Origin: Rhodococcus sp. W8901
Lineage (GTDB): Bacteria; Actinomycetota; Actinomycetes; Mycobacteriales; Mycobacteriaceae
Assembly: GCF_013348805.1 (NCBI RefSeq)
Contig: NZ_CP054690.1
Span: 3,286,001-3,350,000, forward strand
Length of the DNA: 64,000 bases
Direction: 5' to 3'
Numbering within the stretch: position 1 is the stretch's first letter; every line of letters begins with the position of its first letter. The position numbers and the translations under genes were made by a program. Below the pieces are notes generated by a model that did not search any database, was not told the DNA's origin, and worked only from the letters and a program-made list of their open reading frames with translations. Positions 7,919-16,686 of this stretch are shown here, one piece after another.

Positions 7919-9823
7919 ATGACGGAGAACGAGGGTGCCGCCCCTGCAATCGCCGCAGCCAATGCCCGGGCGTCGGCGGCGCTCCCGTTCTCCGACGATG
8001 CGGACGTCGCGGACGCGGACCGCGGCTTCGTCGCTGCGCTGAGTCCCGGTGTGGTCACGGCACCCGACGGAGCCGTGGTGTGGGACAACGATTCCTACGC
8101 TTTCCTCGCCGAGTCCTGCCCTCCGACCGTCAATCCGAGCCTGTGGCGGCAGTCGGGGCTGGTCGCGCGGCAGGGCCTGTTCGAGGTCGCCGAGCGGATC
8201 TACCAGATTCGCGGCCTCGACCTGTCGAACATGACACTGATCGAGGGCGAGACCGGCGTCATCGTCATCGACCCGTTGATCTCGGCGGAGACGGCCGCGG
8301 CCGGACTCGCGCTCTACCGTGATCACCGCGGTCACCGGCCGGTGACCGCGGTGATCTACACGCACTCCCACATCGACCACTTCGGTGGGGTCAAGGGCGT
8401 CACCACCGAGGAGGACGTCGCGGCGGGGCGCTGCGCGATCATCGCGCCTGTCGGCTTCGTCGAGCACGCCGTCGAGGAGAACGTCTTCGCCGGCACCGCC
8501 ATGGCACGCCGGGCCGCGTACATGTACGGCGCCGCACTGCCGCGTGGACCCCACGGCGCCGTCGGGGCCGGGCTGGGGCAGACCACGCCGACGGGAACCC
8601 CGACCCTGATCACTCCCACGCTCGACGTCACGGCGACCGGACAGATGGAAAACGTCGACGGGGTTCGAATCGAGTTCCAGATGACGCCGGGCACCGAAGC
8701 GCCGGCCGAGATGAACTTCCACTTCACCGATCTGCGTGCACTGTGCATGGCCGAGAACGCAACCCACACGCTGCACAATCTGCTGACGCTGCGCGGCGCC
8801 CTGGTACGGGACCCGCACGTGTGGGCGAAGTACCTGACCGAATCGATCAATCGGTACGCCGCACGCTCCGACGTCCTCTTCGCCTCCCACCACTGGCCCA
8901 CCTGGGGGACGGCGCGGCTCACCGAGTTCCTCTCGCTGCAACGCGACCTGTACGGCTACCTGCACGACCAGACTCTCCTGCGAATCAACCAGGGCCACAC
9001 GGGGATCGAAATAGCCGAGGAGATCGAGTTGCCGCCAGCGCTGGCGAACGCCTGGCACACGCACGGCTACTACGGTTCGGTGAGCCACAACGTCAAGGCG
9101 ATCTACCAGCGCTACATGGGCTGGTTCGACGGCAACCCGGCCCACCTGTGGGAACACCCGCCGGTGGAGTCCGCGCGGCGGCACGTCGAGTTCATGGGCG
9201 GGTCGGCCGAGGTGCTACGGAAAGCACGGGAGTCATACGCGGACGGCGACTTTCGCTGGGTCGCGCAGGTGGTGAACTACGTCGTCTTCGCCGAACCCGA
9301 CAACGCGGAGGCGAAGGCCCTGCAGGCCGACACCTTCGAACAGCTCGCGTACGGCGCCGAGAACGGGACATGGCGCAACTTCTATCTCACCGGCGCGTAC
9401 GAGCTACGCAACGGGCCCGTCGGAACCCCGACGGCGAGCGCCGCGCCCGACATCGCGGCCGCACTGTCGGTGGAGCAGGTGTTCGACGCGATCTCGCTGC
9501 GGATCGACGGACCCAGGGCGTGGGCGGCGCACATCGTGATCGACTGGCGCATCACCGACGAGGACGTCGTGCACCGCACACAGCTGCGCAACGGCTTGCT
9601 GGTGCACTTCGACCTCGACGCCACCGTCAGGGACAGGCCGGCCCCGGACGCGACGTTCACGCTCACCCGGCCGATGCTGCTCGGCGCGTTGCTCGGTGGG
9701 GTGAACATGGGCGAGGCGATCGCCGACGGCCGGATCACCGTCGAGGGTGACGTCGCCGCCCTGGCGGAACTCGCCGGGTATGTCGACGAGCCCGACCCGA
9801 ACTTCGCGATCGTCACCCCCTGA
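7919..9823 (+). CDS. Alkyl sulfatase (SdsA1-type metallo-beta-lactamase fold)
   Basis: 634 residues, normal for this family. The metal-binding motif THSHIDHFGG lies at residues 148-157, with further metal ligands expected around the AENATHTLHN and ASHHWPTWG segments. An all-helical dimerisation region follows, then a C-terminal sterol-carrier-like domain (about 505-634). Enzymes of this type hydrolyse medium-chain primary alkyl sulfates such as dodecyl sulfate to the alcohol and sulfate using two zinc ions. No signal peptide is visible, so it is presumably cytoplasmic, unlike the secreted Pseudomonas enzyme. AGAGGATG precedes ATG 7919. It starts 55 bases after the SHOCT gene and may be partly co-transcribed with it. 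Confidence 0.92.
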   Translation: MTENEGAAPAIAAANARASAALPFSDDADVADADRGFVAALSPGVVTAPDGAVVWDNDSYAFLAESCPPTVNPSLWRQSGLVARQGLFEVAERIYQIRGLDLSNMTLIEGETGVIVIDPLISAETAAAGLALYRDHRGHRPVTAVIYTHSHIDHFGGVKGVTTEEDVAAGRCAIIAPVGFVEHAVEENVFAGTAMARRAAYMYGAALPRGPHGAVGAGLGQTTPTGTPTLITPTLDVTATGQMENVDGVRIEFQMTPGTEAPAEMNFHFTDLRALCMAENATHTLHNLLTLRGALVRDPHVWAKYLTESINRYAARSDVLFASHHWPTWGTARLTEFLSLQRDLYGYLHDQTLLRINQGHTGIEIAEEIELPPALANAWHTHGYYGSVSHNVKAIYQRYMGWFDGNPAHLWEHPPVESARRHVEFMGGSAEVLRKARESYADGDFRWVAQVVNYVVFAEPDNAEAKALQADTFEQLAYGAENGTWRNFYLTGAYELRNGPVGTPTASAAPDIAAALSVEQVFDAISLRIDGPRAWAAHIVIDWRITDEDVVHRTQLRNGLLVHFDLDATVRDRPAPDATFTLTRPMLLGALLGGVNMGEAIADGRITVEGDVAALAELAGYVDEPDPNFAIVTP

Positions 9824-9853
9824 CGAAGGCACCCACCACGACCGGACGGGCGA

Positions 9854-10831
9854 TCAGATCGGCGTCAGCCCCCACCGCGCGGCCGTTGCCGCGGCCGCCG
9901 TGCGGTTGGGCGCCGCGATCTTGCGCAGGATCCGCTCGAGATGCGTGGCCACCGTCGCGGGGCCGATCCGCAGCCGCGCGGCAATCGCACCGTTGGAGGC
10001 GCCCGTCGGCAGCAGCGCGAGCACCTCCGCCTCCCGCCCGGTCAGTTCCATCGGCGGGTTACCCGGGCGGCACGCGACCAGGGTGCCGCCGCGCCGGACC
10101 GGCTCCATTCGCACACACAGCACCGAGCCCGCACCGACGAAGACGAAGTCTGCGGCCCGTCCCGACGCCGCGACGGCGCCGGCCAGTCGACCGCCGGTCG
10201 TGCCGGGGCCGAACAGGACGACCGGGGCGTCACCGGTCAGCGCCCGTGCCGAGCCGTCGGCATCGACGACCAGCGCGGCGTCTCCGGGACCTACCCGCGG
10301 GGACGGGCCGGGCTGTGCCAACGGGTCGAGCGCCTCCGCCAGCACGTCGCTCAGCAAGGTGACCGTGACGACGGACTGCTGGTCGAATCGCTGTCCGTCG
10401 GTGGTACTCATGTTGAGCATCCCGATGTAGCGACCGTCCCGCGTGTGGAGGCACTGGCTCAGCCCGTCGCTGTAGTTGTGCGAGCGAATGACCCGATCGA
10501 ACACCGGTCCCGAACGCATCGCCTCGGGGACGTCGAAGAGTCGCATGGGAAGTCGCGTGTCCCGCAACTGCCGGAAAAGTGGGTGCCGTGGCATGCAGTT
10601 GTTCACGACGTCGACCGAATCGGCGTGGTAGCCGAGGCTCGCGCTGGTCACGTGTGCGCCTGCAACAGGGTCCCAGAACGACAGCACCGCGTGCCTGTAC
10701 GGAACGGCGGCGGCGAGTTCGAACAGGACCCGACCGGTGGAGACACCAGGGGAACCCGCGTCGAGCGACCCCGAGGTCACGGCCGCCCGAAGGCACAGGG
10801 CCGCCCCCAACCGGTCAACCGTCGTGTCCAT
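9854..10831 (-). CDS. LuxR-family transcriptional regulator
   Basis: 325 residues. The C-terminal 60 residues (about 265-325) are a LuxR/FixJ helix-turn-helix (LTGREAEVLALLPTGASNGAIAARL, then TVATHLERILRKIAAPNRT). The first ~180 residues look like a GAF-type sensory domain (YRHAVLSFWDP, YIGMLNMSTTDGQRFDQQ). There is no phosphoacceptor receiver domain. It is divergent from the amidase gene at 10951. The intergenic DNA holds a 16-bp perfect palindrome (10871-10886) that could be its operator, suggesting local control of the amidase. ATG 10831 was chosen because the longer frame upstream is arginine-rich and crosses the intergenic region. Confidence 0.85.
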   Translation of the reverse strand: MDTTVDRLGAALCLRAAVTSGSLDAGSPGVSTGRVLFELAAAVPYRHAVLSFWDPVAGAHVTSASLGYHADSVDVVNNCMPRHPLFRQLRDTRLPMRLFDVPEAMRSGPVFDRVIRSHNYSDGLSQCLHTRDGRYIGMLNMSTTDGQRFDQQSVVTVTLLSDVLAEALDPLAQPGPSPRVGPGDAALVVDADGSARALTGDAPVVLFGPGTTGGRLAGAVAASGRAADFVFVGAGSVLCVRMEPVRRGGTLVACRPGNPPMELTGREAEVLALLPTGASNGAIAARLRIGPATVATHLERILRKIAAPNRTAAAATAARWGLTPI

Positions 10832-10870
10832 GGCGGCAGTATGCCCTACGTCACAGAAGACCCCGCCGCG

Positions 10871-10886
10871 TCCGTCGATCGACGGA
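10871..10886. promoter_or_regulatory. 16-bp perfect palindrome, LuxR/amidase intergenic
   Basis: TCCGTCGATCGACGGA is identical to its reverse complement. It is 40 bases before the LuxR start (10831, minus) and 65 bases before the amidase start (10951, plus), so it is well placed as a shared operator. Binding by the adjacent regulator is inference. Confidence 0.45.
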
Positions 10887-10950
10887 TCCCCGGACCGCAC
10901 GGCGGACGTACGTTCGCTCCTCCATCGATCAACGAGCCACGGAGGATGCC

Positions 10951-12387
10951 ATGGATATCGCCGACTACGCCGCGCGGGATGCGACCGAACTCGCGTCACT
11001 GATCGCCGCGGGAGAGGTGAGCGCCGCGGAGGTGCACGTCGCGGCCGCGGCCGCACTGGACCAGGTCGAGCCGCAACTGGGTGCGGTCGTCGGCGAGCGG
11101 TTCGCCCAGCCACTCGACCACGACGCGTCGGGACCGTTCCGGGGTGTGCCGTTCGCGATCAAGGACCTGATCACGCACGCCGCCGGGGTGCCGCAGCGCA
11201 ACGGCAGCAGACTGTTCGGGCCCGGGATCGAGCATCCCCACGACAACGACCTGATGACACGGTTCCGCCGCGCGGGCCTGGCCACGATGGCGGTGACCAC
11301 CTCCCCCGAATTCGGCTTCAACGCGACCACCGAGGCGCTCGCCTACGGCGGGCCCACCCGCAATCCGTGGGATCCGACGCGCAGCCCTGGCGGATCGAGT
11401 GGCGGATCGGCGGCACTGGTGGCGGCGGGCGCGCTGCCGTTCGCCCACGCCAACGACGGCGGCGGCTCGATCCGCATCCCCGCCGCGGCGTGCGGTCTCG
11501 TCGGCCTCAAGCCGAGCAGGGGCCGCACCACTGTCGGCCCCGACCACGGCGACCCCCTGCTCGGACTGGGCATCGAGTTCGCCGTCACGCGCACGGTGCG
11601 GGACTGCGCCGCGCTGTTCGACGCGGTGCACGGATCCGAACCCGGCGACAAGTACCTGTTCCCCTCGGAGGATGCGTCGTTCAGCGAACTGATCACCCGG
11701 GGCGTACGGCCGCTGCGGATCGCGTTCACCACCGTCCCGTACGACGCGAGCCGCACGGTCGATCCGGAATGTGCACGGGCCGTGACCGACCTCGCCGCCC
11801 GACTCGCGGACCTGGGCCACCACGTCGAGGAGGCGGCGCCGCGCATCGACGCCGCGGCGTTCGACAAGGCGAACCTCGACGCGTGGTGCAGCTTCCTCGG
11901 CGACATCGTGACCACGGCCTCCGAGATGGCGGGCACGGTTCCTGGCCGCGAGCACCTCGAGGCGACGACGCTGGCGTGCGCAGAGTACGGCGCTTCCCTG
12001 AGCGCACGCGACATCTTCGCAGCCGAGCACCAGTTCAACGTCGCCCGCCGGGAGGTCGCGCGGTTCCTCACCGGGTACGACGTGTTCCTGACGCCGACCA
12101 CCGCACAGCCGAACGTCCCACTCGGGCAGCTCGACGCAGACGACGCCTCGCTCGACGCCCGTGGTTGGTACGACAGGATCTTCGAGTACGGCGCGTTCAC
12201 CGCACTGTTCAACGCGACCGGCAATCCCGCGATCTCGCTGCCGCTCGCCGAATCCGGCACGGGCTGGCCGATCGGACTTCAGTTCGTCGGCAGGTACGGC
12301 GACGAGGCCACCCTGCTAGCTCTCGCCGCGGATCTGGAACGGGCGATGCCCTGGTCGGCTCGACGCCCAGGGATCTACGCGCACTGA
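10951..12387 (+). CDS. Amidase-signature hydrolase
   Basis: 478 residues, usual length for the family. The Ser-cisSer-Lys catalytic set is visible: K71 in PFAIKDL, S149/S150 in SPGGSSGGSAAL and S173 in DGGGSIRIPAAA. Members hydrolyse amide bonds of small aliphatic or aromatic amides, or act in nylon-oligomer, indoleacetamide or peptide-amide metabolism; the sequence does not tell which. GGAGG stands seven bases before ATG 10951. It is divergent from the LuxR regulator at 9854-10831, which may control it. No signal peptide, so cytoplasmic. Confidence 0.92.
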   Translation: MDIADYAARDATELASLIAAGEVSAAEVHVAAAAALDQVEPQLGAVVGERFAQPLDHDASGPFRGVPFAIKDLITHAAGVPQRNGSRLFGPGIEHPHDNDLMTRFRRAGLATMAVTTSPEFGFNATTEALAYGGPTRNPWDPTRSPGGSSGGSAALVAAGALPFAHANDGGGSIRIPAAACGLVGLKPSRGRTTVGPDHGDPLLGLGIEFAVTRTVRDCAALFDAVHGSEPGDKYLFPSEDASFSELITRGVRPLRIAFTTVPYDASRTVDPECARAVTDLAARLADLGHHVEEAAPRIDAAAFDKANLDAWCSFLGDIVTTASEMAGTVPGREHLEATTLACAEYGASLSARDIFAAEHQFNVARREVARFLTGYDVFLTPTTAQPNVPLGQLDADDASLDARGWYDRIFEYGAFTALFNATGNPAISLPLAESGTGWPIGLQFVGRYGDEATLLALAADLERAMPWSARRPGIYAH

Positions 12388-12418
12388 CGGCGATTGCTCG
12401 GACCGGACCGAATCAGCC

Positions 12419-12754
12419 TCACGCCACACCGTGACGGCGCTCGTTGACCAGGACACAGATGTCCTTGTCGGCGGCGGTCCGGTTCGCCGCCTCGAGCTCG
12501 CCCGCGAGCAGCAGTTCACGTTCGCGGGCAGCGAGCGCCCGAATCGCGCGGTCTAGCTCGTCGTGCTCCATCGCCCACGCCGCCGCGTGCACGGGAGACG
12601 ACCTCGCGCGTCGACGTTCGCCCCATTCCTTCCACGCGAACACGATGAGTGCCAGTATCGTCAGCAGGATCGGGATCATCGCGACGACCACCAGCCACGT
12701 CGGCGCTGCGACCAACTCCCCCGAGTACTCGCCCGGATACTCTCCCGGCCCCAT
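12419..12754 (-). CDS. Small single-span membrane protein, unknown
   Basis: 111 residues. A short acidic N-terminus (MGPGEYPGEYSGE) precedes one strong transmembrane helix at about 19-41 (WLVVVAMIPILLTILALIVFAW). A charged cytoplasmic domain follows, with a likely helical pair (about 60-98; DELDRAIRALAARERELLLAGEL). GGTGGGGGTGG lies upstream of ATG 12754, and TATTAT at 12818-12823 on the minus strand is a possible -10 element. It converges with the amidase end by about 30 bases. The family was not recognised. The codon pattern is consistent with a real gene. Confidence 0.6.
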   Translation of the reverse strand: MGPGEYPGEYSGELVAAPTWLVVVAMIPILLTILALIVFAWKEWGERRRARSSPVHAAAWAMEHDELDRAIRALAARERELLLAGELEAANRTAADKDICVLVNERRHGVA

Positions 12755-12940
12755 GAATCCACCCCCACCACCATGACAATGCCGCGCGAACTACGCTGCG
12801 CCCGTCTGCGTATCGGATAATAGACCGGCTCCTCGACCGCGGGAGCGGCACCCGAAGATGGTCGAACCGGTATGCCGGCACCTCCGGTTCGCGCAGAATG
12901 GGAGTCGGCGTACACGCGGACGAACCCCGGGAGCGGTGCG

Positions 12941-14071
12941 ATGATCCGACTACGGCTCGGCCAAGCATTGATGGTCACCGCGCTCGTCGCTGCGGTCGTT
13001 GCCACGGCGCCCGCCCATGCACAGCAACCGACCCCGGCAGCTGCGCCGGGCACGGTGACCGCTGTGACTCCCCTGCCGCCGTCGTTCTGGATCCCCGGCG
13101 CCGTCGACGGATCGAAGCTCACCTACTGGTCCACCGGCCCACTGAACCGGCCCGCGTTGAGTACCGGCGCGGTCTTCCTCCCACCCGGTGATCCACCCGC
13201 AGGTGGCTGGCCGGTGGTCTCATGGGCGCACGGCACCGTGGGCATCGCCGACAAGTGCGCTCCTACCGTGACCGGGACGGTCGGCAGTCCGTACCTCACG
13301 CACTGGCTCTCGCAGGGTTACGCGATCGTCGCGACCGACTACGTGGGGCTGGGCACGCCGGGAATCCACCCGTACCTGGACGGTCCGTCGGAGGCGCACA
13401 GCGTGGTCGACATGGTGCGCGCTGCGCGTGCGGTCGAACCGTCCCTGTCGTCGCGGTGGGTGGCACTGGGCCAGTCTCAGGGCGGCCAGTCCGCGATGGC
13501 CACGGCGGCGATCGCGACACGCTACGCACCCGAACTGGACTACCGCGGGGCGGTCGCGACCGGGGCGCCGTCGAATCTGGAGAACCTAGCGCCGCTCGTT
13601 GGGCCGGGCTTCCCCCGATTGCCACTGACCGGCAGCACCGTGTTCGTCTCGTACATCCTGGCCGGACTCCGGGCGGCACGACCCGATCTCGACATCGATC
13701 GATACCTGACACCGCGCGGCATCGACGCCCTCGCCCGAGCCGAAACCGACTGCTACGAGGAAATGGCAACGGACCTGGACGGCGTCACGATCGGCGATCT
13801 GGTGAACCGGCCGCTCGACGATCCCGCAGTGCTGGCCGCTACTCGCGGCATGCTCGAGATCCCGACGACCGGCTACGACCGGCCCGTCTTCCTCGGGCAG
13901 GGGTTGACGGACGAGATGGTGCCGGCTCCGCTGGCGTTGAAGCTCGCGGCCGAACTCGCCGCCAACCGCCAACCGGTCACGTTCCGCACGTACCCGACGG
14001 GGCATATCGAGACGATGCGGGCTGCACTTCCCGAGAGCCTGTCCTTCGTCCGAAACCTGTTCGGGCCGTGA
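12941..14071 (+). CDS. Secreted lipase-family alpha/beta hydrolase
   Basis: 376 residues. It has a Sec signal peptide (residues 1-27, likely cleavage APAHA/QQ). The mature protein matches the secretory lipase family (Rv1592c-like), with nucleophile S179 in ALGQSQGGQSA, an oxyanion segment SWAHGT (about 94-99), a probable acid in QGLTDEMVP and the catalytic histidine in TGHIETM near the C-terminus. It probably hydrolyses lipid esters outside the membrane. In Mycobacterium the related gene sits close to bioB-Rv1591; here it is about 10 kb away on the other side of bioB. ATG 12941 directly precedes the signal sequence; the frame upstream lacks features. Confidence 0.88.
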   Translation: MIRLRLGQALMVTALVAAVVATAPAHAQQPTPAAAPGTVTAVTPLPPSFWIPGAVDGSKLTYWSTGPLNRPALSTGAVFLPPGDPPAGGWPVVSWAHGTVGIADKCAPTVTGTVGSPYLTHWLSQGYAIVATDYVGLGTPGIHPYLDGPSEAHSVVDMVRAARAVEPSLSSRWVALGQSQGGQSAMATAAIATRYAPELDYRGAVATGAPSNLENLAPLVGPGFPRLPLTGSTVFVSYILAGLRAARPDLDIDRYLTPRGIDALARAETDCYEEMATDLDGVTIGDLVNRPLDDPAVLAATRGMLEIPTTGYDRPVFLGQGLTDEMVPAPLALKLAAELAANRQPVTFRTYPTGHIETMRAALPESLSFVRNLFGP

Positions 14072-14084
14072 GTAGGTCGGATGC

Positions 14085-14681
14085 TCAACGCGGGGCCAGG
14101 TTCGTCAGCGCCAGAGCAAGAATGCGCTCCATGTCTTCGACCCGATAACTCGCCTCGGGCTCGCAGGCTCGGTCAGCGACCAGGTGATTGGACATGGCCA
14201 GTCCGTGCAGCAGAACCCAGAGCATCGGACCGACGTCCCGAGCCTCGCCGGCGATGAGGGTGCCGCTCTGCTGCGCCTCGACGACCAGTTCCTGGAAGTA
14301 CCGATTGAAGTCGTTGGCGGCATCTTCGAGCACCCGGCTCGGCTTGATCGCATAGTCGCCGCCGAACTCGAGTCGGTAGTGGTTCGGATGTTCCCAGGCG
14401 ACTCGTACGTAGGCGAGGCAAGCACGGAACAGCGGGGCGGTGGCCGGAGTGGTGTCCGCGACGACACGCTGCATCTCTGCCTTCAGGAAGGCCAGGTTCT
14501 CGGCGGCCACCGAACTGAGGAGGTCGTCCTTGTCCTGGAAGTGCCGGTACGGAGCCGTCCGCGACACGTCGGCCGCGGCACCAACCGCCCGCAAGGTGAC
14601 GTGAGCCGGTCCACCCCGCGCCAAGAGTTCACTGGCCGCGGCGATCAGGGCACGGCGCGTGTCTCGGGTTCTTTCCTGCAC
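14085..14681 (-). CDS. TetR-family repressor
   Basis: 198 residues. The N-terminal helix-turn-helix is at about residues 28-55 (VTLRAVGAAADVSRTAPYRHFQDKDDLL). The C-terminal domain resembles TetR_C_33/WHG types (LRFACLAY-like, YRLEFGGD). I start it at GTG 14681. From there upstream, TATTCT (-10) ends six bases before the GTG and TTGACA stands 15 bases further back, which predicts a leaderless mRNA. The alternative ATG 14717 would put an operator inside the coding sequence. Two GTTGAC-N3-GTCAAC sites overlap this promoter, so autorepression is likely. The divergent pentapeptide gene may also be controlled. Confidence 0.85.
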   Translation of the reverse strand: MQERTRDTRRALIAAASELLARGGPAHVTLRAVGAAADVSRTAPYRHFQDKDDLLSSVAAENLAFLKAEMQRVVADTTPATAPLFRACLAYVRVAWEHPNHYRLEFGGDYAIKPSRVLEDAANDFNRYFQELVVEAQQSGTLIAGEARDVGPMLWVLLHGLAMSNHLVADRACEPEASYRVEDMERILALALTNLAPR

Positions 14682-14700
14682 GCCCAGAGAATAGGAGGAG

Positions 14701-14742
14701 GTTGACGCTGTCAACAAGTCGAGTTAAGTTGACGCCGTCAAC
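14701..14742. promoter_or_regulatory. Paired TetR-type operators overlapping the repressor promoter
   Basis: GTTGACgctGTCAAC (14701-14715) and GTTGACgccGTCAAC (14728-14742) are perfect 6+3+6 inverted repeats with centres 27 bp apart. They cover the minus-strand -35 element TTGACA of the adjacent tetR gene and lie 110-150 bases before the pentapeptide-repeat gene. This is a strong candidate binding region for the adjacent TetR protein. Confidence 0.8.
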
Positions 14743-14851
14743 TAGACGGTGGTGGTCGAACCGTCCGGTCGAGATGCCGAGCACGGTCGGCCCGACGCAT
14801 GATCCGGGCCAACGCCGACCGGCTACTACGTTCGTCCGATACGGGGGCTCA

Positions 14852-15427
14852 ATGACATCCACATCGCAGGCAAATCCGCTCGACCTACTCCGCTCGGATG
14901 TTGCGACCTGGAATTCCCTACGGAGTTCCAGCGATTCAGAGACGGTCAGCCTCGTCGACGCCGACCTGGCGGGTGTGGGCCTGGCGGGCGCAAATCTGAC
15001 GGGCATCGATCTCACCGGCGCAGACATGTCCGGAGCCGACCTCACGGATGCCGAACTCGCAGGCGCGAATCTGACTTCCGCCGAGTTTGTCGGCGCCAAC
15101 CTGACGAGGGCCGATCTCACCGGCGCAATCGCGCATGACGCCAATTTCACCGGCGCGTATCTCACCCGGGCCAACCTGCGGGACGCCGACCTGACGATGG
15201 CCTATCTGACGAGAACCTACCTCGCACATGCAGATATCACCGGCGCGAACCTCTCGGGCGCGTACATGACCGGCGCATACCTCGGGGAGGCCGATCTGAC
15301 GGGCGCCACCCTGATCGGCACCTATCTGGGCAAGGCCAACCTGACCGGCGCGAACCTCGTTGACGCCGTCCTGAACGGTGCCGATCTGACCGATGCGACC
15401 TTGCCGGACGGCACAGTGGCCGAGTGA
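14852..15427 (+). CDS. Pentapeptide-repeat protein
   Basis: 191 residues, of which about 33-188 are some thirty consecutive A(D/N)LxG-type pentapeptides (for example LTGANLSGAYMTGAYLGEADL), predicting a right-handed quadrilateral beta-helix. The N-terminal 30 residues are ordinary. Some relatives (MfpA/Qnr) mimic DNA and protect gyrase from quinolones, but most have unknown roles; this protein lacks recognisable Qnr-specific loops, so I do not assign a resistance function. ATG 14852 follows GGGGGCTCA. It is divergent from a TetR gene with paired operators between them, suggesting that its expression responds to that repressor's ligand. Confidence 0.85.
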   Translation: MTSTSQANPLDLLRSDVATWNSLRSSSDSETVSLVDADLAGVGLAGANLTGIDLTGADMSGADLTDAELAGANLTSAEFVGANLTRADLTGAIAHDANFTGAYLTRANLRDADLTMAYLTRTYLAHADITGANLSGAYMTGAYLGEADLTGATLIGTYLGKANLTGANLVDAVLNGADLTDATLPDGTVAE

Positions 15428-15648
15428 CGGCGGGCGTATCTTCCCCGTCGGCATCCTGAAGAGACCGTAGGACTCGAAAGAGTCCGTGACCTCGTTTCGT
15501 AGGCATGGCCGGCTGAATCTGTTGATCATCGGAAGTAGTGGTGAGCTCGGCCCACAAGGCGTGGACCGTCCTGGATATGGAACCCTCGCGAACCCTGCGA
15601 AATCTGGTTCTGCGAGACGGGCGGCAGACGCCGGATAGGCTCCCGGAC

Positions 15649-16086
15649 ATGGACGTCCGAGTGGAGATCATCCGGGAGGCGAGTCAAGGGATCGTAGATG
15701 CCTTCAGCAGGTTGCTGCCGCAGTTGTCGTCGACCGCCAAGCCCCTCGACTACGAAGCGATCGACCGGATGGTGACCTGTGATGCCAACACCGTGCTCGT
15801 CGCCCGAACATCTGATGCGGTCGTCGGCACCCTGACCCTGGTGCTGTTGCCCCTGCCGTCCGGTGCGAGGGCCCGTATCGAAGACGTTGTCGTCGACGGT
15901 GCGGCGCGAGGCCAGGGAGTCGCTGGACTTCTCACTCAGGAGGCCCTGCGGATCGCCCGGGAGGCGGGTGCCCGGACAGTGGATCTCACCTCCCGACCAG
16001 ATCGTGCAGCAGCTAATCGACTGTACGAGCGTCTCGGCTTCCAGGCCCGCAAGTCCAGGGTCTACCGCTTTCCATTTGACGACTGA
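15649..16086 (+). CDS. GNAT-family N-acetyltransferase
   Basis: 145 residues from ATG 15649. The acetyl-CoA binding signature is IEDVVVDGAARGQGVAGLL (motif A, R/Q-x-x-G-x-A form) followed by AANRLYERLGF (motif B). The substrate is not predictable. The frame is open upstream to 15538, and a longer start such as GTG 15538 cannot be excluded since no strong ribosome-binding site precedes 15649. Downstream on the other strand is an SDR remnant whose missing 3' end abuts this gene, suggesting rearrangement at about 16090. Confidence 0.85.
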   Translation: MDVRVEIIREASQGIVDAFSRLLPQLSSTAKPLDYEAIDRMVTCDANTVLVARTSDAVVGTLTLVLLPLPSGARARIEDVVVDGAARGQGVAGLLTQEALRIAREAGARTVDLTSRPDRAAANRLYERLGFQARKSRVYRFPFDD

Positions 16087-16089
16087 CAG

Positions 16090-16548
16090 CCAACCGCCGA
16101 CGGCCCGCTGCGGCGCCCGTCTGTTCGAGAAGCCGCAGATGCCGGAATAACGCCCCCACCTCTTCATATGGGGTGGCAGGCCCGCAACAGTGGCAGGGAT
16201 GCGAACGGGCCGGCCATGAAAGAGCGCTCGACTTGGTCGAGGTCGACATCCAACAGATCGCCCAACTCGCTGAACACCGCGTTGCTCACGAGAATGTCTA
16301 CGCCGCCGAACAATTCGACAGTCCTGGACACAAGCGGATCGAGTGCGTCATGATCGCTCACATCGCAGGCGATCGGCTCGGCGCGCACACCCGAATTGGT
16401 CAACTCCGCACAAGTGTCCACCAGCTTGCTCTCCGTGCGCCCCACTACCGCGATGTTCGCCCCTCCTTCGCCAAGCGACAGCGACGCGCTGCCCTACGCC
16501 CTGGCCCGCGCCGGTGATCAGCGCGACTCTGCCATCAAGGGTGCCCAT
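16090..16548 (-). pseudogene. Short-chain dehydrogenase remnant
   Basis: The minus strand starts MGTLDGRVALITGAGQGVG, the classic SDR cofactor-binding motif. The frame is lost within about 20 codons and continues in another frame as GANIAVVGRTESKLVDTCAEL, then CDVSDHDALDPLVSRTVELFGGVDILVSNAVF. It reaches an in-frame TGA just after LLRACHPI; beyond it RGGGVI resembles the next SDR strand. The catalytic YxxxK region and the C-terminal half are absent, replaced by the GNAT gene. At least one frameshift, one stop and a truncation mark it as dead. It fills the gap between 16087 and 16686. Confidence 0.75.
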
Positions 16549-16686
16549 CAGCGCTCAACCGGTGGTTCCAGAGACTTGTCGGGGCCCGCGTTTCACCTCG
16601 GCTACAACGTGACCACGAACGGCCGGTCGGGAACTGCCGAGGGTAGTTTTCATATGCATGAGTTTCGCGAGATGAGATGACGTTCG

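Noticed and set aside
7604-9184. A 526-codon minus-strand frame opposite the alkylsulfatase
   Set aside because: The plus-strand gene has clear family motifs throughout; the antisense frame has none.
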